In this document: in pieces, positions 21,388 through 32,739 of the stretch
Position numbering within the stretch: position 1 is the first letter of the stretch
Layout of the letters: every line of letters begins with the position of its first letter
From: Oncomelania hupensis
Lineage: Eukaryota > Mollusca > Gastropoda > Littorinimorpha > Pomatiopsidae
Length of the DNA: 64,000 nt
Direction of reading: 5' to 3'
Assembly (NCBI GenBank): GCA_036898135.1
Contig: CM072526.1
Span: 8,368,187-8,432,186 of the forward strand
Made by a program: the position numbers and the translations under genes
The notes under the pieces: model-generated
The model's database searches: none
What the model saw: only the letters and a program-made list of their open reading frames with translations
What the model was told of the DNA's origin: nothing

Positions 21388-21690
21388 ACACTGTGATGCA
21401 TGACATGACTGTGATGCATGACATGACTGTGATATATGACATGACATGACTGTGATATATGACATGACATGACTGTGATACATGACAGACTGTGATACAT
21501 GAAATGACTGTGATACATGAAATGATTGTGATGAATGACATGACCGCGATACATGACATGACCGTGATACATGAAATGACTGTGATACATGACATGACTG
21601 TGATACATGACATGACCGTGATACATGAAATGACTGTGATACATGACATGACTGTGATACATGACATGACCGCAATACATGAATTGACTG
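21388..21690. repeat. 18-bp satellite, block 2
   Basis: Same unit as 18903-19850, about 16 copies. Its variants (gatatatgacatgacatgac, gatgaatgacatgaccgcg) match the degenerate end of block 1 in the same order, suggesting a segmental copy. Confidence 0.9.
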
Positions 21691-21747
21691 TGATGCAACG
21701 TATTCTTGCAGCATTGTATGTCACTTAACAAATTATCTGAACCTAAA

Positions 21748-21770
21748 TGATGATGATGATGGTGATCATA

Positions 21771-21833
<63 letters not shown>

Positions 21834-21860
21834 GTGATGGTGATGTTGATGTTGATGAAA
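21748..21860. repeat. (GAT)n microsatellite
   Basis: A gatgatgat run with a few ggt and gtt variants, starting about 30 bp into the intron after exon 9. Confidence 0.95.
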
Positions 21861-21889
21861 GCCGAAGAAGAAAGATCTCATAATCTTAC

Positions 21890-22045
21890 CACACTTGTGA
21901 CAATGCTTAGGACAGAGGATCTGACTGGCCACATTATCACTGCACACCCCGGGTAGAGCGGCACAGGTCAGACCGTGCCCCACCCGGTCGTAGCACATCT
22001 CTCCAAGGGGTGCGGTCTGAGCCACCGGCTGGGCAGTCACGTTCT
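21890..22045 (-). CDS. ShKT gene exon 9: class A module
   Basis: 156 nt, acceptor gacaacag, donor G|GTAAGA, phase 1-1. A linker of about 16 residues (Ala, Gln, Thr, Pro) leads to [11 protein letters not shown], then Cys spacing x9-x6-x9-x3-x2, ending CPKHCHKC. Class A is the longer loop class. This is the last class A unit in the gene direction and is not followed by a class B partner; the next exon is the divergent exon 10. Confidence 0.88.
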
Positions 22046-22145
22046 CTGTTGTCAGAACAACATTACCAATGATTGTTTTAAAATGTATTTGTCTTATACA
22101 AGCTGATAATTAACGAATCCAGCAAGCGCCCTTCCTTCCCCCTCC

Positions 22146-22164
22146 CTCCTCTTCAACACTCCCT

Positions 22165-22215
<51 letters not shown>
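22146..22215. repeat. CT-rich microsatellite
   Basis: tctctctct run; on the minus strand it is a GA run about 100 bp upstream of exon 9. Confidence 0.9.
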
Positions 22216-22217
<2 letters not shown>

Positions 22218-22249
22218 AATATCAATCAGTTTTCAATCTGAGTGTTGAG

Positions 22250-25200
22250 GGTTTGCAGTTTGAGGGCTGCCATTTGACAGTGAAAGAAGACACAAGGACC
22301 CAGTGAGTTCAGACGACTGCTGCTTGATGTCCAAGATGATGACAGAAGTATTAATAACACAACTATCATAGTTCAGTGAGTACAGACGACTGCTGTTTGA
22401 TGTCAAAGATGATGACAGAAGTATTAATAACAAAACTATCATAGTTCAGTGAGTACAGACGACTGCTGCTTGATGTCAAAGATGATGACAGAAGTATTAA
22501 TAACAAAACTATCATAGTTCAGTGAGTACAGACGACTGCTGCTTGATGTCCAAGATGATGACAGAAGTATTAATAACAAAACTATCATAGTTCAGTGAGT
22601 ACAGACGACTGCTGTTTGATGTCAAAGATGATGACAGAAGTATTAATAACAAAACTATCATAGTTCAGTGAGTACAGACGACTGCTGCTTGATGTCCAAG
22701 ATGATGACAGAAATATTAATAACAAAACTATCATAGTTCAGTGAGTACAGTCGACTGCTGTTTAATGTCAAAGATGATGACAGAAGTATTAATAACAAAA
22801 CTATCATAGTTCAGTGAGTACAGACGACTGCTGCTTGATGTCAAAGATGATGACAGAAGTATTAATAACAAAACTATCATAGTTCAGTGAGTATAGACGA
22901 CGGCTGTTTGATGTCAAAGATGATGACAGAAGTATTAATAACAAAACTATCATAGTTCAGTGAGTACAGACGACTGCTGCTTCATGTCCAATATGATGAC
23001 AGAAGTATTAATAACACAACTATCATAGTTCAGTGAGTACAGACTGCTGCTTGATGTCCAATATGATGACAGAAGTATTAATAACAAAACTATCATAGTT
23101 CAGTGAGTACAGACGACTGCTGTTTGATGACAAAGATGATGACAGAAGTATTAATAACACAACTATCATAGCTCAGTGAGTACAGACGACTGCTGTTTGA
23201 TGTCAAAGATGATGACAGAAGTATTAATAACAAAACTATCATAGTTCAGTGAGTACAGACGACTGCTGTTTGATGTCAAAGATGATGACAGAAGTATTAA
23301 TAACAAAACTATCGTAGTTCAGTGAGTACAGACGACTGCTGTTTGATGTCAAAGATGATGACAGAAGTATTAATAACAAAACTATCGTCGTTCAGTGAGT
23401 ACAGACGACTGCTGTTTGATGTCAAAGATGATGACAGAAGTATTAATAACAAAACTATCATAGTTCAGTGAGTACAGACGACTGCTGCTTGATGTCAAAG
23501 ATGATGACAGAAGTAATAATAACAAAACTATCATAGTTCAGTGAGTACAAACGACTGCTGCTTGATGTCAAAGATGATGACAGAAGTATTAATAACAAAA
23601 CTATCATAGTTCAGTGAGTACAGACGACTGCTGCTTGATGTCAAAGATGATGACAGGAGTATTAATAACAAAACTATCATAGTTCAGTGAGTACAGACGA
23701 CTGTTTGATGTCCAAGATGATGACAGAAGTATTAATAACAAAACTATCATAGTTCAGTGAGTACAGACGACTGCTGCTTGATGTCAAAGATGATGACAGG
23801 AGTATTAATAACAAAACTATCATAGTTCAGTGAGTACAGACGACTGCTGCTTGATGTCAAAGATGATGACAGAAGTATTAATAACAAAACTATCATACTT
23901 CAGTGAGTACAGACGACTGCTGTTTGATGTCAAAGATGATGACAGAAGTACTAATAACACAACTATCAAAGTTCAGTGAGTACAAACGACTGCTGCTTGA
24001 TGTCAAAGATGATGACAGAAGTATTAATAACAAAACAATCATAGGTCAGTGAGTACAGACGACTGCTGCTTGATGTCAAAGATGATGACAGAAGTATTAA
24101 TAACAAAACTATCATAGCTCAGTGAGTACAGACGACTGCTGTTTGATGTCAAAGATGATGACAGAAGTATTAATAACAAAACTATCGTAGTTCAGTGAGT
24201 ACAGACGACTGCTGTTTGATGTCAAAGATGATGACAGAAGTATTAATAACAAAACTATCGTCGTTCAGTGAGTACAGACGACTGCTGTTTGATGTCAAAG
24301 ATGATGACAGAAGTATTAATAACAAAACTATCATAGTTCAGTGAGTACAGACGACTGCTGCTTGATGTTAAAGATGATGACAGAAGTATTAATAACAAAA
24401 CTATCATAGTTCAGTGAGTACAAACGACTGCTGCTTGATGTCAAAGATGATGACAGAAGTATTAATAACAAAACTATCATAGTTCAGTGAGTACAGACGA
24501 CTGTTTGATGTCCAAGATGATGAAAGAAGTATTAATAACAAAACTATCATAGTTCAGTGAGTACAGACGACTGCTGCTTGATGTCAAAGATGATGACAGG
24601 AGTATTAATAACAAAACTATCATAGTTCAGTGAGTACAAACGACTGCTGCTTGATGTCAAAGATGATGACAGGAGTATTAATAACAAAACTATCATAGTT
24701 CAGTGAGTACAGACGACTGCTGCTTGATGTCAAAGATGATGACAGAAGTATTAATAACAAAACTATCATAGTTCAGTGAGTACAGACGACTGCTGCTTGA
24801 TGTCAAAGATGACGACAGGAGTATTAATAACAAAACTATCATAGTTCAGTGAGTACAGACGACTGCTGCTTGATGTCAAAGATGATGACAGAAGTATTAA
24901 TAACAAAACTATCATAGTTCAGTGAGTACAAACGACTGCTGCTTGATGTCAAAGATGATGACAGGAGTATTAATAACAAAACTATCATAGTTCAGTGAGT
25001 ACAGACGACTGCTGCTTGATGTCAAAGATGATGACAGAAGTATTAATAACAAAACTATCATACTTCAGTGAGTACAGACGACTGCTGTTTGATGATGTCA
25101 AAGATGATGACAGAAGTACTAATAACACAACTATCATAGTTCAGTGAGTACAAACGACTGCTGCTTGATGTCAAAGATGATGACAGAAGTATTAATAACA

Positions 25201-26935
25201 AAACAATCATAGGTCAGTGAGTACAGACGACTGCTGCTTGATGTCAAAGATGATGACAGAAGTATTAATAACAAAACTATCATAGCTCAGTGAGTACAGA
25301 CGACTGCTGTTTGATGTCAAAGATGATGACAGAAGTATTAATAACAAAACTATCGTAGTTCAGTGAGTACAGACGACTGCTGCTTGATGTCAAAGATGAT
25401 GACAGAAGTATTAATAACAAAACTATCGTCGTTCAGTGAGTACAGACGACTGCTGTTTGATGTCAAAGATGATGACAGAAGTATTAATAACAAAACTATC
25501 ATAGTTCAGTGAGTACAGACGACTGTTTGATGTCCAAGATGATGACAGAAGTATTAATAACAAAACTATCATAGTTCAGTGAGTACAGACGACTGCTGCT
25601 TGATGTCAAAGATGATGACAGGAGTATTAATAACAAAACTATCATAGTGCAGTGAGTACAAACGACTGCTGCTTGATGTCAAAGATGATGACAGGAGTAT
25701 TAATAACAAAACTATCATAGTTCAGTGAGTACAGACGACTGCTGCTTGATGTCAAAGATGATGACAGAAGTATTAATAACAAAACTATCATAGTTCAGTG
25801 AGTACAGACGACTGCTGCTTGATGTCAAAGATGACGACAGGAGTATTAATAACAAAACTATCATAGTTCAGTGAGTACAGACGACTGCTGCTTGATGTCA
25901 AAGATGATGACAGAAGTATTAATAACAAAACTATCATAGTTCAGTGAGTACAAACGACTGCTGCTTGATGTCAAAGATGATAACAGGAGTATTAATAACA
26001 AAACTATCATAGTTCAGTGAGTACAGACGACTGCTGCTTGATGTCAAAGATGATGACAGAAGTATTAATAACAAAACTATCATACTTCAGTGAGTACAGA
26101 CGACTGCTGTTTGATGTCAAAGATGATGACAGAAGTACTAATAACACAACTATCATAGTTCAGTGAGTACAAACGACTGCTGCTTGATGTCAAAGATGAT
26201 GACAGAAGTATTAATAACAAAACAATCATAGGTCAGTGAGTACAGACGACTGCTTCTTGATGACAAAGATGATGGCAGAAGTATTAATAACAAAACTATC
26301 ATAGCTCAGTGAGTACAGACGACTGCTGCTTGATGTCAAAGATGATGACAGAAGTATTAATAACAAAACTATCATAGTTCAGTGAGTACAGACGACTGCT
26401 GCTTGATGTCAAAGATGATGACAGAAGTATTAATAACAAAACTATCATAGTTCAGTGAGTACAGACGACTGCTGTTTGATGTCAAAGATGATGACAGAAG
26501 TATTAGTAACAAAACTATCATAGTTCAGTGAGTACAGACGACTGCTGCTTCATGTCAAAGATGATGACAGAAGTATTAATAACAAAACTATCATAGTTCA
26601 GTGAGTACAGACGACTGCTGTTTGATGTCAAAGATGATGACAGAAGTATTAATAACAAAACTATCATAGTTCAGTGAGTACAGACGACTGCTGTTTGATG
26701 TCAAAGATGATGACAGAAGTATTAATAACAAAACTATCATAGTTCAGTGTGTACAGACGGCTGCTTGATGTCAAAGATGATGACAGAAGTATTAGTAACA
26801 CAACTATCGTAGTTCAGTGAGTACGGACGACGGCTGCTTGATGTCAAAGATGATGACAGAAGTATTAATAACAAAACTATCATAGTTCAGTGAGTACAGA
26901 CGACGGCTGCTTGATGTCAAAGAGCGTAGTTGTAG
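22250..26935. repeat. 73-bp satellite array with higher-order blocks
   Basis: About 64 units over 4.7 kb, each with tgacagaagtattaataaca, aaactatcatagttcagtga and gtacagacgactgctg. Marker variants recur together at offsets of about 1,167 and 1,018 bp (catacttcag at 23.9, 25.06 and 26.08 kb; caatcataggtcag at 24.03, 25.2 and 26.22 kb), so 14- to 16-unit blocks were copied as wholes. A few units are shortened (gactgtttgatgtcc). No coding frame. Confidence 0.97.
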
Positions 26936-27079
26936 CTTTTGCATTTCTAGTCAAATTCATCAGTACAAGTATCAGTATTAATCAGTACAACTCATGTTAT
27001 TTTGATGAATAAAAATTGATACAACAACAACTACAACAAGCATTATTGTAGACTTACTTTAAAGTAATAAGGAATCAGA

Positions 27080-27832
27080 ATAAACCAACTGTCGGTCTGT
27101 CGCTGGGTCCGTTGGAAGCCGAGTCTCAAGAAGCACTGAACGGATTTTGACCCAACTTCATATGAACATGACCTAGGTCAGTGGCCTAACTTCATAGGAA
27201 CATGACCTAGGTCAGTGGCCTAACTTCATAGAAACGTGACCTAGGTCAGTGGCCTAACTTCATAGGAACATGACCTAGGTCAGTGGCCTAACTTCATAGG
27301 AACATGACCTAGGTCAGTGGCCTAACTTCATAGGAACATGACCTAGGTTAGTGGCCTAACTTCATAGGAACATGACTAGGTCAGTGGCCTAACTTCATAG
27401 GAACATGACCTAGGTCAGTGGCCTAACTTCATAGGAACATGACCTTGGTTAGTGGCCTAACTTCATAGGAACATGACCTTGGTTAGTGGCCTAACTTCAT
27501 AGGAACATGACCTTGGTTAGTGGCCTAACTTCATAGGAACATGACCTTGGTTAGTGGCCTAACTTCATAGGAACATGACCTTGGTTAGTGGCCTAACTTC
27601 AAAGGAACATGACCTAGGTCAGTGGCCTAACTTCATAGGAACATGACCTTGGTTAGTGGCCTAACTTCATAGGAACATGACCTTGGTTAGTGGCCTAACT
27701 TCATAGGAACATGACCTAGGTCAGTGGCCTAACTTCATAGGAACATGACCTTGGTTAGTGGCCTAACTTCATAGGAACATTACCTAGGTCAGTGGCCTAA
27801 CTTCATAGGAACATTACCTAGGTTAGTGGCCG
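27080..27832. repeat. R2 fragment expanded into a 34-bp minisatellite
   Basis: Begins with R2 sequence (gtcggtctgtcgctgg, aagcactgaacggattttgac, cttcatatgaac), then repeats cctaacttcataggaacatg plus acctaggtcagtgg about 19 times to 27832. Two main variants (acctaggtcagtgg and accttggttagtgg) occur in blocks. Confidence 0.95.
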
Positions 27833-27944
27833 ACCTCCCGAGCTATCTCTAAAGCAGAGGTCAAGAGCACTGGAGGGCATTTTGTGGTTAAATGCGCTTT
27901 GCTCAAAATCTCAAATATTGTTAAAGCTTTTTTGTTGAGTTCTG

Positions 27945-28325
27945 ATATACAGGTACTTCCTTGATATACAGGTACTTCCTTGATATACATGTACTTCCTT
28001 GATATACAGGTACTTCCTTGATATATAGGTACTTCCTTGATATACAGGTACTTCCTTGATATACATGTACTTCCTTGATATACAGGTACTTCCTTGATAT
28101 ACATGTACTTCCTTGATATACAGGTACTTCCTTGATATACAGGTACTTCCTTGATATACAGGTACTTCCTTGATATACAGGTACTTCCTTGATATACATG
28201 TACTTCCTTGATATACAGGTACTTCCTTGATATACATGTACTTCCTTGATATACATGTACTTCCTTGATATACATGTACTTCCTTGATATACATGTACTT
28301 CCTTGATATACAGGTACTTCCTTCC
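27945..28325. repeat. 19-bp minisatellite
   Basis: About 20 copies of acttccttgatatacaggt with a g/t variant. A 19-bp period keeps all three minus frames open with the same 19-residue cycle, which produces three false overlapping proteins. Confidence 0.97.
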
Positions 28326-28329
28326 AATC

Positions 28330-28735
28330 ATGGGCCATCCTTTAGTAGCAGTCGGGTTGTTGGTCCGTCGGGTTGGTCCGTTGCCCCCGATTTTGACCTT
28401 TTTGTTCAAAACACATTTTTTACCTCGTCTCAAAAACAACGGAACCCAAATTCATCATTTTTAGCTTCGCAGAAACTTCAACTGCGGTTTAGGCAAGTCA
28501 AATTATTTGTATCTGTACCTTCTCACGATTCTGATTTTTTTTTTGCTAGCAGATAGTTCCAAATAGTGGTATTTCAGTTGTGTTTACCTTTGGTTCTTTA
28601 TGAAAAAGTCGATTTACAACACTGCCCAAAAATGTAATCCTTTTTGAAATGCTTTGTTTTTGTTGCTATGTGTCTGAGTGTCTGGAAATACATTTAAATG
28701 GCTGGCCATCTTGTTTAATGTATGGGACTACGTAC
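28330..28735. other. Intron start after exon 8, unassigned
   Basis: No recognisable feature besides short T runs. A plus-strand frame of 90 codons at 28284-28556 is not supported. Confidence 0.3.
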
Positions 28736-28891
28736 GACAGAGGTTGCAGTTCAGCCGGCAGGCGTCTTTCCCCGGGCCTTTACAGACGTCAGGAATCTGG
28801 GAGCAGGTAAAGTCGTAGACGACGTTGTCGATGCAGGGCGTGGCTGGCGTGGTGGACGTGGGGGCTGCAGTTGTTGCTGCAGTGAGTGGAT
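28736..28891 (-). CDS. ShKT gene exon 8: class B module
   Basis: 156 nt, acceptor atgttttag, donor C|GTACGT, phase 1-1. A linker of about 17 residues (Ala, Thr, Pro) precedes CIDNVVYDFTC; the spacing is x9-x6-x7-x3-x2 and the end is CRLNCNLC. It has the seven-residue Cys3-Cys4 loop of class B. Its linker is longer than in the other class B exons and resembles that of exon 10. Confidence 0.87.
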
Positions 28892-28993
28892 CTAAAACAT
28901 CATTTACACATATCACTTATAAGGTTCTTATAAACACTAGAAAACAGTTACTGTGACACACAGTTATCAATTCTTTTCAACAGAAAACATTTT

Positions 28994-28996
<3 letters not shown>

Positions 28997-29062
<66 letters not shown>

Positions 29063-29094
29063 GGGGGAGAGACAGACAGACAGACAGAGAGAGA
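28997..29094. repeat. (GA)n microsatellite
   Basis: gagagaga run with a gacagacagaca end. On the gene strand it is a CT tract about 105 nt upstream of the exon 8 acceptor. Confidence 0.95.
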
Positions 29095-29307
29095 GGATTT
29101 GATTAAAAGTTATTATACAGAGGCAATGATGTTTACAAAGGGGAACCTTGTACAGCGGCACCATCCATGTATCCATGTAGATGTCCAACTCAGAAGCAGT
29201 CAAACAATAAGTCTTTGAAATTCTTGTTAAATGGAACGTACCGAGGCGAGCACTACGAACTATAGTCACGCTATATTATATATATATTTATTTATTTATT
29301 TATTATT

Positions 29308-29640
29308 TTTTTTTTTTGGCTTCAGTTTATTATCCCTTTCTATCGTGAAACTCTGGGCCGCCTCCCCCGGTGAAGGCATAGTCGCAGCCAGTGGCGCGCC
29401 CAAACCCTACCTACCTAAGATTATTTCTGAATTTTTGAAATTTTTGCTGGGGCAGCAAACCGGAGTACCCGGGGAAAACCCCCGAAACGTTGCCCGAGTC
29501 GAAAGTAAATAATATTCGTAGAAACATAACGCCTAGATGCTGGATCGAACCCACACCTGACAGGCGCCATTGGTTTCTGGCTTGTGGACAAAGCAAGTTA
29601 GTCCCGCCTTAGCCCACTTGGCCACAACGCTCGCTTATAG
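29308..29640 (-). mobile_element. tRNA-headed SINE with poly-A tail
   Basis: On the minus strand the head has tggccaagtgggctaagg (A box) and gggttcgatccagcatc (B box), as in a Leu/Ser-type tRNA with a long variable region. A body of about 200 bp follows and ends gataataaactgaagcc plus a run of A. No clear target duplication was found. It lies in the intron between exons 7 and 8. Confidence 0.65.
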
Positions 29641-29679
29641 AGAGAGTGATTCTTCACTGGCTTTCAAAAACATTGCGCA

Positions 29680-30118
29680 AGCCGTGTTGTGTTGTGATGT
29701 GGTGTGGTGTGGTGTGGTGTGTTGTGATGTGGTGCGGTTGGTGCGGTGTGTTGTGCTGTGGTGTGGGTGGTGTGGTGTAGTGTAGTGTGGTGTGGTGTGT
29801 TGCGGTGTGTTGCGGTGTGGTGTGGTGTGTTGCGGTGTGGTGTGTTGCGGTGTGGTGTAGTGTAGTGTGGTGTGGTGTAGTGTGGTGTAGTGTGGTGTGG
29901 TGTGTTGCGGTGTGGTGTAGTGTGGTGTGGTGTGTTGTGCTGTGCTGTGCTGTGTTGCGGTGTAGTGTGATGTGTTGTGCTGTGGTGTGTTGCGGTGTGT
30001 TGTGGGTGGTGTGGTGTGGTGTGTTGTGCTGTGGTGTGTTGAGCTGTGGTGTGGTGTAGTGTGGTGTGTTGCGATGTGGTGTCGTGTGGTGTGGTCTGTT
30101 GCGGTTTGGGTGTTGTGT
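29680..30118. repeat. GT-rich pentanucleotide array
   Basis: About 88 units of a 5-bp repeat of the gtggt / gtgtt / gcggt type, strongly strand-asymmetric (plus strand G and T only, with few exceptions). Minus frames read as Thr/His/Pro/Gln repeats; they are not genes. Confidence 0.95.
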
Positions 30119-30274
30119 TACGTTATTTGGCCTCTTGACTTCTTCTGGTGGTTCTGACCTGCACTGGCAATGCCCGCCGCATAGTAAGACTGTAAGAAAG
30201 ATCTCCGAGGCTGAATGGTACATAACACACGGCTGAACCATATTATTACACAGATACAGTGCTGCAGATGTACT

Positions 30275-30440
30275 GAGGACAATGTCTTCCTCGAAACTAA
30301 CAATGGGAACTATCACGATAATGACAACGACGACAACAATGACAACAGTGCTGGTTTAGAAAATAAAGACAGAATACTCACTACACCACGTTGTGGTCAA
30401 TGCCCTGCTGTACTGGCAACCAGTGTAGGTCTTTCACAAC
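30275..30440 (-). pseudogene. Ghost class B exon border: orphan splice donor beside LINE debris
   Basis: On the minus strand, from about 30389 down to 30275, the sequence tagtgagtattctg and the following 110 nt parallel the donor and first 110 nt of the intron after exon 6 (shared blocks gtcgtcgttgtcat, gttcccattgttagtttc, gacattgtcct). The exon that should precede the donor is gone: 30390-30440 instead reads like a LINE scrap (LHWLPVQQGIDH-type). This is the remains of a duplicated exon-6-like unit between exons 7 and 8. Confidence 0.6.
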
Positions 30441-30560
30441 TAAGGTTATGAGGTGATCTTGCTGCCCTACGATACAATATCTGAATTTTAGGACACGAGC
30501 AAACATTTGTAGCTATTATTAGCACCTGTTAAGACGTAGAATAACACATTACGAACTTAC

Positions 30561-30722
30561 GACAAATGCCACAGTGCTTGGGACACATGATGGTTGACGT
30601 GGTGGTATCGTTACACACCCCGGGTAGATCGGCGCACGTGACACCGTTGCCCACTCGGTCATAGCAGGTATCACCCTGGGGTGATGTTTGTAGGGGTGGC
30701 TCTGTTGAACCACCGGGAGATG
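30561..30722 (-). CDS. ShKT gene exon 7: class A module
   Basis: 162 nt, acceptor attcttttcag, a near-ideal donor C|GTAAGTT, phase 1-1. An 18-residue linker (Pro, Gly, Ser, Gln, Thr) precedes CYDRVGNGVTC; the spacing is x9-x6-x9-x3-x2 and the end is CPKHCGIC. Closest by eye to exon 5, with the same CYDRVGNGVTCAD start. Confidence 0.9.
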
Positions 30723-30834
30723 CTGAAAAGAATTAACTGTTGCTGTAGCAGCTGAAAGACAATGAACTGTTGCTATAGCAGTTGGAAGAAGAACCAAGGC
30801 GCAGGCCAGTCAGGATTGAACTAACCCTGAACGT

Positions 30835-31060
30835 CCGCTTGCTGCAAATACCTATACATTAGCCCTGTACGTATGTTTGTTGCAAATACCTATACACTAG
30901 CCCTGTACGTCTGTTTGTTGCAAATACCTTTACACTAGCCCTGTATATTTGCTTGTTGCAAATACCTATACACTAGCCCTGTACGTCTGTTTGTTGCAAA
31001 TACCTATACACTAGCCCTGTACGTCTGCTTGTTGCAAATTCCTATACACTTACAATGTAG
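30835..31060. repeat. 38-bp minisatellite
   Basis: About six units of cctatacactagccctgtac plus gtctgtttgttgcaaata. Lies in the short intron between exons 6 and 7. Confidence 0.9.
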
Positions 31061-31156
31061 AATTGATCAACGTCTATGTCTTGACTTCATTGTCCCTGCG
31101 ATATCAACTTTGACTTAAGTGACCAGATTTCATAGGATAGGGTATGGTGTTATTAC

Positions 31157-31157
<1 letters not shown>

Positions 31158-31201
<44 letters not shown>

Positions 31202-31246
31202 CGATGACGATGACGACGACGATGATGATGATGATGATGATGATGG
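31158..31246. repeat. (GAT)n/(GAC)n microsatellite
   Basis: gatgatgat with gacgatgac interruptions in the intron between exons 6 and 7. Confidence 0.95.
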
Positions 31247-31414
31247 CGGTGGTCGTGATGGCGATATTGACGCTGTTGATGACGGCAAAAACAACAATGA
31301 GGAAAAAGAGGACAATGTCGACCTGGAAACTAACAATGGGAACAATCATGATGATGACAACGACGACGATAACGACAACATTGCTGCTTTTGAAGATGAA
31401 GGTAGAATACTCAC

Positions 31415-31537
31415 TACACAAGCCGCACATACTCTTGCAGGCCTGAGCTCCAGGGCCGATACAGACTTCAGGGATAACGCCACATGTGAAGTCATAGATG
31501 ATGTTGTTGACACAGGGTGGGGGTGCAGTAGTGGGTC
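31415..31537 (-). CDS. ShKT gene exon 6: class B module
   Basis: 123 nt, the shortest module exon; acceptor ttgtgaag, donor A|GTGAGT, phase 1-1. A very short linker (Pro-Thr-Thr-Ala-Pro-Pro-Pro) leads into CVNNIIYDFTC. The spacing is x9-x6-x7-x3-x2, ending CKSMCGLC. It gives the basic class B form to which exon 4 can be compared. Its donor region is copied at 30.3 kb. Confidence 0.9.
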
Positions 31538-31809
31538 CTTCACAAACATTGGCAAAACCATTATGGTTTGTCTCCAAATCTAATACAAGTTCTGGGCTTT
31601 AAACACCGACACATGACTGCAAACATCACAAGCGTTCGCGATATATGGAAACAGAAATATGCAAGGTATATGATCGTTTAAGTATACTAATGTTATATGT
31701 TTTTATTAAATACACTCGCTATCTTACCCCCCACCCACTCCCACCCCCTCCCCACCCCACCCACCCAAAAAAAAGAGCAATCATCTTTCCTAAAGCGATA
31801 CTACCTAAT

Positions 31810-32470
31810 ACAGGACATTCTGTCTCACGAGATAGACGTCTAGCGACATAACCTACTACAGCCTAACAGGACATTCTGTCTCATGAGATAGACGTCTAGC
31901 GACATTACCTACTACAGGACGTTCTGTCTCATGAGATAGACTTCAGGCGACACTACTGTACCTACTACAGGACATTCTGTCTAATGAAATATACGCCTGG
32001 CGACACTACCTCTTACATGACATTCTGTCTCATGAGATAGCCGTCTAGCGACACTACCTACTACAGGGCATTCTGTCTAATGGATAGACTTCAGGAGATA
32101 CTACCTTCTACAGGACATTCTGTCTAATGAGAAAGACGTTATGAGACACTACCTATACTATATGACATTCTGTCTCATGAGATAGACGTAAGGCAAAACT
32201 GCCTACTGCAGGACATCCTGTCTCATGAGAAAGACGTCTTGCGACACTACATACTACGGGAAATTCTGTCTCATGAGATAGAAGTAAGACAAAACTGCCT
32301 TCTACATGACATCCTGTCTCATGAGAAAGACGTCTTGCGACACTACATACTACGGGACATCCGGTCTCATGAGGAAGACGTCGGACAAACCTACCTACTA
32401 CACAACCTTCATTCTCATGAGATAGATGTCAGGCAACACTATCTTTTACACGTCATTCTGTCTCATGAAA
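31810..32470. repeat. 48-bp divergent minisatellite
   Basis: About 13-14 units built on acattctgtctcatgagata, gacgtctagcgacac and tacctactacagg, with much point variation and small indels. Older than the other arrays. Confidence 0.9.
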
Positions 32471-32492
32471 AATATCCTTTCCCTCCTCCCCC

Positions 32493-32497
32493 CACTC

Positions 32498-32582
<85 letters not shown>
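32493..32582. repeat. (CT)n microsatellite
   Basis: ctctctct run of about 90 bp. Confidence 0.95.
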
Positions 32583-32584
<2 letters not shown>

Positions 32585-32739
32585 CAAGTTCCCCAAATCC
32601 AATTAGCAATGATAAAAAGTTCTATGTATTAAAATGTTAAATTTGCTATGCTTACAAGTTACATGTACAGACATTTTTGTATATCCAGACCTATGTGGAA
32701 ATACTTTCAAATAGTGGACAATCAGGACAAACTCAATGT

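Noticed and set aside
22250..26935. CRISPR-like regular array
   Set aside because: Units are contiguous with no unique spacers, no cas genes, and the DNA is eukaryotic; it is a satellite. The same reasoning excludes the 47-bp and 60-bp arrays.
27823..28439. Three overlapping minus frames of about 140-170 codons with the same 19-residue cycle
   Set aside because: A 19-bp unit gives the same cycle in all frames; tandem repeat artefact.
29654..30316. 220-codon His/Thr-rich minus frame
   Set aside because: It reads the GT pentamer array; its N-terminal codons are the ghost intron copy, not an exon.
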